From an uncultured Lachnospiraceae bacterium (GTDB lineage Bacteria; Bacillota; Clostridia; Lachnospirales; Lachnospiraceae), in contig CAJTVD010000042.1 in NCBI GenBank assembly GCA_910579495.1, positions 1 to 34,333 of the forward strand: a DNA stretch of 34,333 nucleotides, written 5' to 3'. The position numbers were made by a program, and so were the translations under genes. Each line of letters begins with the position of its first letter. Position 1 is the stretch's first letter. The notes under the pieces are model-generated. The model was not told the DNA's origin and made no database searches. It worked only from the letters and a program-made list of their open reading frames with translations. Shown in pieces: positions 24,209-30,984 of the stretch.

Positions 24209-26926
24209 TTACTGGCAAGTCCTTACATATTTTTTAACCAGAGATTTATATTCCTCACTTAAATCATCCGAGATATTTTCTGTAGGATTTTGAAGATAAA
24301 TATCTAATATTTTCCCGTAAAAAATACATAAACTTGTTATTTCAGCTTCTTCCAGCTTTTCTTCCCCATGAATTGTATAAAATCGCTGTATATTTGATGC
24401 CAGACTATCCATGTTTTCCTTTGCATTTTTAGCGGTTTTGGTGATCAAATATGATGATACTCTTTCAAGTGAAAGCCCTGGCTCTGTCCGGTTTCTCAGT
24501 TTCGAAGCAAAGCTCTTTACCATCTCTCCTTTATCCTGCCCCTCCGCATTCTCTTCTTTCCTTGCAATTTCATCAACAACACCTCCATGTACCAGTAAAG
24601 CATATATATCACATATATCAATCTTATCTATGCCGCTGTCAAATTCTAACTGAAGGCATTCAAGTCCTGTAATCTCAATACCCAGGTGTATTCTTAAAAA
24701 ATCTTCTGTACTCCTGAAAAATACAGAAACAGCTTCCCTTGTTTTCCCTATATCATCTTTATTTCCAGATGTTTTTATATCTTTCCTTTTACTGCAGTAT
24801 TCTTTAAATTCCATTGTAAGATCTATATTAGAGACAAGCTTCCGAAATGCCTCTATAATCTTTTTATTTGAGTTCTCAATCCCCTTTATAACTGACCTGA
24901 ATTCATCAATACTTATCCCTAAATACTCCATATTTACTTTCTTATATATACTTTCCAGATTACATAAGCTTACAATATAATTTTCCATACTTATATGCAG
25001 TTTTTGGCAAATTGAATGATTAGATGCAATTATCCTTGCGGTATCAAAGGCATATACTAATTGATAGGCCGGGTTCAGATACCAATTATTTGAAAACATT
25101 CCAAGTAACAACCATGTCAATATTTTTGCCTTTTTGTTCTCGTCATTCTCTGGTATCTCGGTAACATAATACTGTGAATACAATACATTGGGAAATGTCG
25201 GCAACAAAATACTTTCACCAAAAAGTCTCTTGGCAATGATATTAAATGTGCTAAACGTATGTAATTCAAAACGTGAACGGTCGACTCCACTCCCCTGTAC
25301 ATAAGGAAGTACATTTTGAAAATTTCCTGCCCATACATATCCACCTATAAAATTAATAAATTCTTCATAACGCTCCAGTCTCAATAATTCATTCAGCCTA
25401 ATGGTATACAAAACTTGAAACACATATACATACTTTTTCTCTTCTTCTCCAAATACATTCATTCGGTATGACTCCATCCAGTTCCTGGCTACAAAAAAAC
25501 TATCATTTTTCTCAGCCCAAAACTGCACTGGATTAGCGATTAATTTCTTTTCCGTTGCTGTGTATCGGCTAAATAATAAATACGATGCCCTCTCATGCAA
25601 CTGGGCCTGTGCATGAAACAGTCTTTGTATTTTCTTATACTCTTCTAAATTCAGATTACTAAACAGCCACTGCCTTTCATAATACCTGGAAAATTTCAGT
25701 ATATTTTCATAATAAATATGTCCATCTTCCTTTGGTTCCTCCATATCAGCCAGCAGAACAATAAGATTCACCGTATCCCGTAAATTATCCGGCAAGAAAT
25801 AATTATTACCAGACTTATCCGGCAGAAATTTCATTCCAGTTTTACGGTAGACCAAATCCAATATCGCCTTATTAACAGAATCCCCCAGGCTGACATTCAG
25901 TATCTCATTATCACTTCCGTCCTTGTACAAAATTTTTACATTGCACATGTTCTGCACATTAGGAAGGTAATTTCTCCTTACCTTTGGAATTAGTTTGGCC
26001 ACATAACGTTCAGACATATTGCTTACTTCCTCAAAAATCTCACCTTCCTCTTCTTTTATATGCATCATTTTTCCATAATCTCTCAGATTCTGTTCTTGCA
26101 CACACAATTTAAGCTGTTCTATTTTTAGAGCCATTACAATCACAACATTAGGTATAATCAAATATTTTCTAATCTGCTCTGCCATCTTATATGCATGGAA
26201 ACTACACAGATCCAAGTCATCAATGGCAATCAGCAGACACCCTGATTTTCTCTTTTCATTTTTCCCATTGGACATAACCGAAATATACATCCTAACCAGT
26301 TCCCATAGATCCTCCCTTAGTCCTGTGCTTTGGCCAAGCTTGGATAGTTTGCTGATATTCCCTTCATAATCATATTCATCATCCAGCATCTTATCCTGGT
26401 TATTAATCAAGGAAATAAACTTATATACTCTCTGAAAACAATCCAGTAATTCTTCTCTCCTGTAATCCCTAATAGATTGGTTATCATTGTCATATTTGTC
26501 TTTAAACTTTTTGTAAAGAGCGGCAAGCACAATATCCAATACATTATGCACTTCATCAAGCATGGACGGATCTATTACAACCGGCTCTGCAAAACAAGTA
26601 CTACTTACGTTTTCACAATCCATAAAAATAGGGCTATTTCTATCATCACTACATTCATATACAGCCTTGACAAAGCTTATCATTGCGCTGCTCTTGCCCT
26701 CTCCCCGTTCTCCGCAAAAGGCAATGATGTTATTTTCACTTTCTGTCACATACCATTTCTTTGACTGACTGGACAAAGAATCATCTTGCCTGGCTAAGAT
26801 TGCATCTAGCATCCTTGCCGCATCAAGATATTGGTCATAAAAAATATCCGTCCTTTCAATCCGATTCCTTACACATAATTTAAACTCTTCCCCTTTGTAA
26901 ATGACTAGTTCCCTTTTATCTGCCAT
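24209..26926 (-). CDS. rdrA: RADAR system ATPase RdrA
   Basis: A 905-residue P-loop ATPase. The Walker A motif is CGERGEGKSS (71-80) and the Walker B LLIAIDDLDLC (231-241), followed by a helix with EQIRKYLIIPNVVIVMALK, as in STAND/AAA+-like defence ATPases. The remaining 600 residues are helical with no recognised motif. Immediately downstream lies the large adenosine-deaminase-like gene, which makes this the RdrA partner of RADAR. RdrA is reported to form ring-shaped assemblies that sense infection and feed or recruit RdrB. GGGGAAA precedes the ATG. The gene is clearly AT-richer than its neighbours outside the pair, consistent with horizontal acquisition. No rdrC/rdrD-like membrane accessory is present. 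Confidence 0.9.
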   Translation of the reverse strand: MADKRELVIYKGEEFKLCVRNRIERTDIFYDQYLDAARMLDAILARQDDSLSSQSKKWYVTESENNIIAFCGERGEGKSSAMISFVKAVYECSDDRNSPIFMDCENVSSTCFAEPVVIDPSMLDEVHNVLDIVLAALYKKFKDKYDNDNQSIRDYRREELLDCFQRVYKFISLINNQDKMLDDEYDYEGNISKLSKLGQSTGLREDLWELVRMYISVMSNGKNEKRKSGCLLIAIDDLDLCSFHAYKMAEQIRKYLIIPNVVIVMALKIEQLKLCVQEQNLRDYGKMMHIKEEEGEIFEEVSNMSERYVAKLIPKVRRNYLPNVQNMCNVKILYKDGSDNEILNVSLGDSVNKAILDLVYRKTGMKFLPDKSGNNYFLPDNLRDTVNLIVLLADMEEPKEDGHIYYENILKFSRYYERQWLFSNLNLEEYKKIQRLFHAQAQLHERASYLLFSRYTATEKKLIANPVQFWAEKNDSFFVARNWMESYRMNVFGEEEKKYVYVFQVLYTIRLNELLRLERYEEFINFIGGYVWAGNFQNVLPYVQGSGVDRSRFELHTFSTFNIIAKRLFGESILLPTFPNVLYSQYYVTEIPENDENKKAKILTWLLLGMFSNNWYLNPAYQLVYAFDTARIIASNHSICQKLHISMENYIVSLCNLESIYKKVNMEYLGISIDEFRSVIKGIENSNKKIIEAFRKLVSNIDLTMEFKEYCSKRKDIKTSGNKDDIGKTREAVSVFFRSTEDFLRIHLGIEITGLECLQLEFDSGIDKIDICDIYALLVHGGVVDEIARKEENAEGQDKGEMVKSFASKLRNRTEPGLSLERVSSYLITKTAKNAKENMDSLASNIQRFYTIHGEEKLEEAEITSLCIFYGKILDIYLQNPTENISDDLSEEYKSLVKKYVRTCQ

Positions 26927-27290
26927 AATATCTTTCCCCTTTTATCTTTAATTTTTTCGTTTTCCTAGCTTGAAAACGTAACATCACTAATCCAATACTA
27001 ACTTCACTTCTATGTATTAATCAGCACTTTTAAGCTTAACTAGCCTAGCATCTCTTTCAGCCCATTCCCCTGTTTTATTTCTGATAACAGTTTATCACAG
27101 GACTCCCGGCATATAAAGGCTTAAATTTTTCTATCCCTATACAAGTTGGTAATATAAGATTTCTTATCTTTCCAGATAAACCGACACACTTCCCATAATT
27201 CCGACATATATTGATAATAAAAATGTCCCTATTCAAACAAACTCTGTGAATGCAATAAGCAGATATGTCTCACTGGGATAAAGGAGTAAC
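26927..27290. other. Divergent intergenic region between rdrA and the hemerythrin gene
   Basis: About 364 AT-rich base pairs with no open frame worth calling. It must hold the RADAR promoter (minus) and the hemerythrin promoter (plus, 27190-27218). No clear consensus -35/-10 pair was found for rdrA, and no repeats or attachment-site-like duplications were seen. Confidence 0.6.
27190..27218 (+). promoter_or_regulatory. Candidate promoter of the hemerythrin gene
   Basis: TTCCCA at 27190-27195 and GATAAT at 27213-27218 are 17 bp apart, 72 bp upstream of the start codon. The -10 is good, the -35 weak. Confidence 0.35.
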
Positions 27291-28172
27291 ATGGCCAAAG
27301 AAGTGGAATGGCACAAGCAGTTTAACATTGGGGTTGATTCCATTGACAATGCACACCGGAAGCTTTTTTCAATTGTACGGAAGCTAATCTATTTAAGTGA
27401 AAATGAAAATAACGGACAGTGGGCATGTGGAGAAGGTCTCAAATACTTAAAGAGTTATGCGATCGGACACTTTGCAGATGAAGAAGCGTATATGCGGTCC
27501 ATTGGATACAGCGGATATGAAATGCACAAATGCCTGCATGATAATATGCGGTATAAAACACTTCCCGCCCTTGAAAGGGATTTAAAAGAATCAGGCTATT
27601 CACAGGAATCTATCCAGCATTTTCTGGGTATCTGCCTGGGATGGCTGACCGCCCACATTATGGTGGAGGACCGCGCCATTACAGGAAAAATTCCAGCCAG
27701 ATGGAAAGACGCCAATACAGGGAAAAACATAGATGCCCTGGAAACTGCCTTAGCTGAAACCATACAGGAAATCTTCAGTCTGCCGACTGAAGTGGTCAGT
27801 GAACATTACAGCGGTGAAAATTTTGGCAGCAGCATTATTGACCGGCTGGTATATGGCTCTGAAGATGGGAAACATCTCCAGATTTTTCTAGTGCTTGAAG
27901 AAAGCCTGGTACTTTGGGCATTAAACTCACTGCTGGATATGCAGTTAAGGGAAATCAATAAGCTGTCTATGAACGCTGTAAAAGAGCTTTGCCAAAAGAT
28001 TGTGGAACAGGTTGGCATCCATTTCCATTTATCCTCCCAATACCAATTAAAAAACAGCCATTTAATGACTCTGGAGCAGTTCCGGCAGGAGTTTTGCATG
28101 GAATGTTTTGATTACAGCCTGTTATTTAACACCGGGACCGGGTATTTTGCCTTTTGCACTGAACAAGCATAA
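27291..28172 (+). CDS. Bacteriohemerythrin with CheX-like C-terminal domain
   Basis: A 293-residue protein. Residues 1-140 are a bacteriohemerythrin domain with all expected di-iron ligands visible: His22, His60 and Glu64 (HFADEEAYM), His79 and His83 (MHKCLHD), His122 and Asp127 (TAHIMVED). Such domains bind oxygen reversibly and are used for oxygen sensing or detoxification in anaerobes. Residues about 165-293 look like a CheX/CheC-type fold (FGSSIIDRLVYGSEDGKHL, MNAVKELCQKIVEQVG, and a final GTGYFAFCTEQ), which would link oxygen binding to signalling output. AAAGGAG precedes the ATG. The second domain assignment is weaker than the first. Confidence 0.85.
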   Translation: MAKEVEWHKQFNIGVDSIDNAHRKLFSIVRKLIYLSENENNGQWACGEGLKYLKSYAIGHFADEEAYMRSIGYSGYEMHKCLHDNMRYKTLPALERDLKESGYSQESIQHFLGICLGWLTAHIMVEDRAITGKIPARWKDANTGKNIDALETALAETIQEIFSLPTEVVSEHYSGENFGSSIIDRLVYGSEDGKHLQIFLVLEESLVLWALNSLLDMQLREINKLSMNAVKELCQKIVEQVGIHFHLSSQYQLKNSHLMTLEQFRQEFCMECFDYSLLFNTGTGYFAFCTEQA

Positions 28173-28188
28173 CCAGGCGTTCTTTTCT

Positions 28189-28238
28189 GCCAGACGGTAT
28201 CAATTAATTTGTCTCAGGGATAATTGATACCGTCTGGC
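28189..28238. repeat. Perfect 18-bp inverted repeat without a T-tract
   Basis: GCCAGACGGTATCAATTA (28189-28206) and its exact reverse complement (28221-28238) flank a 14-base loop. It lies between the convergent hemerythrin and HAD genes, beginning 16 bp after the hemerythrin stop. Neither side has a run of T's, so it is not a textbook terminator, though it may still stop or stabilise transcripts. Confidence 0.85.
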
Positions 28239-28262
28239 TGTGTAGGGCGCAGGGGCATCATT

Positions 28263-28934
28263 TCAGGGACATCTGCAGAGAAAATCCTGCAATTCCTCCA
28301 CTGTCTTTGCAATATATTCCGCCCCTTCCTCCTCCAGCTCCCCGGGCAGGGCAAAACCAAACCTTACGCCTACGCCGGTAAGGCCATGGGCTTTGGCTCC
28401 CTGAATGTCAAACTTCCGGTCCCCCACCATGGCGCAGAGCCTGTGCCTTTCTCTGGCCTCCATATCCAATACCCCAAGCTGCCTTAGGGCCTCCTCTACC
28501 ACTTCCTCCTTGGCATCCCTTGTGCCGTCCAGCTCGCTTCCCACAATGACATCAAAATACTTTTCAATATCAAAGTGCTGGAGGATCTGGTAAATAAACA
28601 CCATCGGCTTGCTGGAAGCCACTGCCAGCTTCATCTTCTTTTCTTTCAAATGGGAAAGCAGTTCCGGGATGCCTGGAAAAACCTTGTTTTCCAACACCCC
28701 AACCGGGGCGAACCTCTCCCTGTATTTACGGATTGCCTCCCGGGACTGTTCCTGGCTGAAACCATAATATCGCACAAAACTGTCCTTTAGCGGCGGGCCG
28801 ATCAGATATTCCAGCTTCGTCAGGTCCGGCTCCTCAATCCCAAAATGTCTCAGGGCATACTGCACGCATTTGGTGATTCCTTCCCTGGGGTCTGTGAGCG
28901 TGCCATCCAGGTCAAACAGACAATATTGAAACAT
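28263..28934 (-). CDS. HAD-superfamily phosphatase (phosphoglycolate-phosphatase-like)
   Basis: A protein of about 223 residues with the complete HAD motif set: CLFDLDGTLTDPREG at the N-terminus (nucleophile aspartate), VASSKP as motif II, a conserved lysine region, and MVGDRKFDIQGAKAHG as motifs III/IV. The cap domain is the small helical type of the Gph/PgmB-like group. The ATG at 28934 has AGGAG four bases upstream; an in-frame ATG at 28979 has none. It follows the S1-domain gene by 34 bp and is probably co-transcribed. The substrate is a small phosphorylated metabolite that cannot be named from sequence. Confidence 0.9.
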   Translation of the reverse strand: MFQYCLFDLDGTLTDPREGITKCVQYALRHFGIEEPDLTKLEYLIGPPLKDSFVRYYGFSQEQSREAIRKYRERFAPVGVLENKVFPGIPELLSHLKEKKMKLAVASSKPMVFIYQILQHFDIEKYFDVIVGSELDGTRDAKEEVVEEALRQLGVLDMEARERHRLCAMVGDRKFDIQGAKAHGLTGVGVRFGFALPGELEEEGAEYIAKTVEELQDFLCRCP

Positions 28935-28968
28935 ATTACTCCTATTCCAGTTCCTGTGTCCAGTGCCT

Positions 28969-29874
28969 TTAAATATCAAGTTTTTTCAGCAGGTCGCCAA
29001 GGTTTGTCCCTACGCTTGAACCGGAGGTGAATTTCTTTACATCAATGCGCTCCGTCTCTTCTGCCTGGTGCTGTTCTTCCACAGCTTTCATGCTTAAGGA
29101 AATCTTGCCGTTATTGGTATTCAGGACCTTTACCTTCACCTTGTCCCCCACTTTCAGCACTTCTGAAGGCTTGCTGATCCTTTTCTGGGAAATCTGGGAA
29201 ATGTGTACCAGGCCGCTTAAGCCCTCCTGGAGATCCACAAAAGCGCCATAAGCCTGCAGGCTCTCAACAGTCCCTTCCATAATAGTCCCCGGAACCAGCA
29301 TGGCTACCTTGTGGTCATGCTCTTCCTTTTTCTGCTCCTTCAAAACTTCTTTTGCAGAGAGCACCAGCTTCTTCTTATTCTGGTCAACAGTAATGACCCG
29401 TACAGTCAACTCTTTGTCTTTAAATTCATCCAGATTTTCCACATAGGAAAGGGAAAGATGGGAAGCGGGAATGAATCCCCGGATGCCTTCCACATAGGCA
29501 ATAGCCCCTGCCTTTACAATATCGCTTACCTTAACATCCAGGGACTTCTTTTCTTCCATATACCGGGTGAGCACATCCCATGCCAGAACTGCATTGGCTT
29601 CCTTTTTGGACAAAAGGATGTTCCCCTGCCCGTCGTCCATTTTCACCACTGTAGCTTCAATCACATCCCCTGCCTTTACGTCTTCCATAATGGAAAATTT
29701 AGGGTCGTCGCTGAGTTCTGAAGCCTTGATGATTCCCTGGGTATAATATTTTAAATCTAAGGTTACCTCTTCCTCACTTACGCCGATCACTGTTCCCTGG
29801 ATCACATCCCCCTCTTTGATTTTGCGGAAAGATGCCTCCAGCTCTTTTTCATAATCTTTCATTGTTTCTTCCAT
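28969..29874 (-). CDS. S1-domain RNA-binding protein, ribosomal protein S1 homologue
   Basis: A 301-residue protein with three S1 (OB-fold) domains at about 18-88, 105-175 and 192-260. The third is the best match (PGTIMEGTVESLQAYGAFVD and GLSGLVHISQIS), the first two being more divergent (GDVIQGTVIGVSEEEVTLDL). This is the shortened S1-like protein common in Firmicutes, which binds mRNA and may assist translation or RNA stability. AGGAG lies eight bases upstream of the ATG. The 40 C-terminal residues are charged and probably disordered. It is followed by the HAD gene. Confidence 0.9.
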   Translation of the reverse strand: MEETMKDYEKELEASFRKIKEGDVIQGTVIGVSEEEVTLDLKYYTQGIIKASELSDDPKFSIMEDVKAGDVIEATVVKMDDGQGNILLSKKEANAVLAWDVLTRYMEEKKSLDVKVSDIVKAGAIAYVEGIRGFIPASHLSLSYVENLDEFKDKELTVRVITVDQNKKKLVLSAKEVLKEQKKEEHDHKVAMLVPGTIMEGTVESLQAYGAFVDLQEGLSGLVHISQISQKRISKPSEVLKVGDKVKVKVLNTNNGKISLSMKAVEEQHQAEETERIDVKKFTSGSSVGTNLGDLLKKLDI

Positions 29875-29991
29875 TTTTCTGTCTCCTTTTATTTCTCGTT
29901 AAATTGTCGTGTTTTCTTCACTGTTTATCATTGTATTGGATTTTCGCCATAAAGTAAAGCCACAACATGGCCCAATTCAAATTTTTTACTC

Positions 29992-30038
29992 AAAAAATCC
30001 GCTTACCGGGCATAATTGTCAGGGTATAGCGGATTTTT
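29992..30038. terminator. Bidirectional terminator between S1 and flavin reductase genes
   Basis: AAAAAATCCGCT (29992-30003) and AGCGGATTTTT (30028-30038) form an 11-bp stem with T-runs on both strands. It mainly serves the flavin reductase gene, whose stop is 30 bp away on the minus strand. Confidence 0.85.
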
Positions 30039-30067
30039 CTTACAGGTATAATCAAAACTTTAAATTG

Positions 30068-30574
30068 TTACTGCCCGTCGGGAATGTAGGTGGGGGCGTT
30101 TTTAGGGCTTTTCCCCTTGACTACTTTGTGATAATAAGCGTATGTCATGGCTTCCCTGTTGCCGAACAGCTCTGCCCCCTTTACCTCGCCCAGAAATACT
30201 GTGTGGGTGGCCGTCTCCATCTTATTAATCACCTGGCATACCACATAGCCGCAGGAATCCGTAACCACCGGCAGATAGTCCTTCACCTCGTATTTCACAT
30301 TTTCAAATTTATCCACATCCTTCCCGGACCGGAAGCCAAAGGTCCCAATGATCAGCGGGTCGGAGTCCTCTGCAATGATAGAAACCGCAAACTTCCCTGT
30401 TTCCTCAATGCATTTGTTGGTGTAGTTGTCGTGGTTAATACTCACCGCAATGGTTGCCGGGGATGAGGTGATCTGCATGGCGCTGTTGGCCGTACAGCCT
30501 GTGGGCCTGCCGTTATCCCAGGTGCTCACTACATACACGCCATATGACAGCTTGTGAAATGTGTTCATATCCAT
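30068..30574 (-). CDS. Flavin reductase family protein
   Basis: A protein of about 168 residues with the flavin-reductase-like FMN-binding fold: FHKLSYGVYVVSTWD, GRPTGCTANSAMQITSSPAT (the FMN-phosphate-contacting segment), VSINHDNYTNKCIEETGKFA, and TFGFRSGKDVDKF. These proteins transfer electrons between reduced pyridine nucleotides or ferredoxin-type partners and flavin. The ATG at 30574 has GGAGG nine bases upstream; an in-frame ATG at 30592 has none. It stands alone with its own promoter, a palindromic operator and a terminator. The family is clear, the physiological partner is not. Confidence 0.9.
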   Translation of the reverse strand: MDMNTFHKLSYGVYVVSTWDNGRPTGCTANSAMQITSSPATIAVSINHDNYTNKCIEETGKFAVSIIAEDSDPLIIGTFGFRSGKDVDKFENVKYEVKDYLPVVTDSCGYVVCQVINKMETATHTVFLGEVKGAELFGNREAMTYAYYHKVVKGKSPKNAPTYIPDGQ

Positions 30575-30601
30575 AAATTCTGTTCCTCCCATTCTAAAAT
30601 C

Positions 30602-30648
30602 AGTAATGATTACTATTTTAGTGTAATCCCTTTTCCATCATCTGTCAA
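30602..30648 (-). promoter_or_regulatory. Promoter and palindromic operator of the flavin reductase gene
   Basis: On the minus strand a perfect TTGACA (30643-30648) and TACACT (30620-30625) are 17 bp apart. The predicted start point (about 30613) falls within the palindrome AGTAATGATTACT (30602-30614), placed where a repressor would block transcription. The cognate regulator is not encoded next door. Confidence 0.7.
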
Positions 30649-30705
30649 TGCCTTTTCAAAGAATTCAAAGCAATCATTGGTTTCTTTGGGTTATGGCTTT
30701 GCCTA

Positions 30706-30734
30706 TTGGAAAATGGCAGGGAATATGCTATGCT
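30706..30734 (+). promoter_or_regulatory. Candidate promoter of the ABC operon
   Basis: TTGGAA (30706-30711) and TATGCT (30729-30734) are 17 bp apart, and TGC directly before the -10 gives an extended -10 element. Transcription would start near 30741, leaving a leader of about 245 bases before the exporter gene. Confidence 0.5.
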
Positions 30735-30806
30735 ATTAAAAGTTTTATTTATAAATGGATCCATGCCTGCGCCCAAATCTGCGGCCAGGCAAGAACGGAG
30801 GTTTTT

Positions 30807-30869
30807 ATGAGAAATATCCGAGATAACTACTCAGTACAGTTGATGGAAACTGTCGGCAGATTGTGCTGA
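30807..30869 (+). CDS. 20-codon upstream ORF in the ABC operon leader
   Basis: ATG at 30807 has a strong GGAGG (30797-30801) five bases upstream and encodes 20 residues, beginning MRNIRDNYSV and ending in GRLC. A site this good in front of such a short frame suggests it is really translated. It lies 115 bp upstream of the exporter gene. Codons 9-12 contain AGTACAGTT, which is repeated at the exporter's ribosome binding site, so translation of this ORF should affect leader folding. A secreted or modified peptide exported by the ABC protein is the other possibility, but there is no leader/GG-type signal. Confidence 0.6.
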   Translation: MRNIRDNYSVQLMETVGRLC

Positions 30870-30984
30870 GGAAAACCATGTAATACCAAACTTGCTGACA
30901 GCCGCAGCTGTACTGCCCTCCGGGAATAGGTGTATTGATGCATGAAGCCAAAGCATGAAAACATATTTGAAAAGGAGTACAGTT
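30832..30984 (+). promoter_or_regulatory. Candidate translational attenuator of the ABC exporter
   Basis: Three segments compete. Segment 1, CAGTACAGTTG (30832-30842), is inside the upstream ORF. Segment 2, CAGCTGTACTG (30905-30915), can pair with segment 1 over 11 bp (one G-U). Segment 3, AGTACAGTT (30976-30984), overlaps the exporter's GGAG and runs to the base before its ATG, and pairs with segment 2 over 9 bp (one G-U). Pairing 1-2 leaves the ribosome site free; pairing 2-3 hides it. A local ACAGC/GCTGT hairpin also uses part of segment 2. Confidence 0.6.

Noticed and set aside
24198..24218. TTG start for rdrB at 24218
   Set aside because: It lies inside rdrA without a ribosome binding site; ATG at 24197 has AGGGAG five bases upstream.
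30648..30806. A longer 73-residue frame that includes the 20-codon upstream ORF
   Set aside because: Its ATG at 30648 has no ribosome binding site and lies upstream of the predicted promoter; the internal ATG at 30807 has a strong site.
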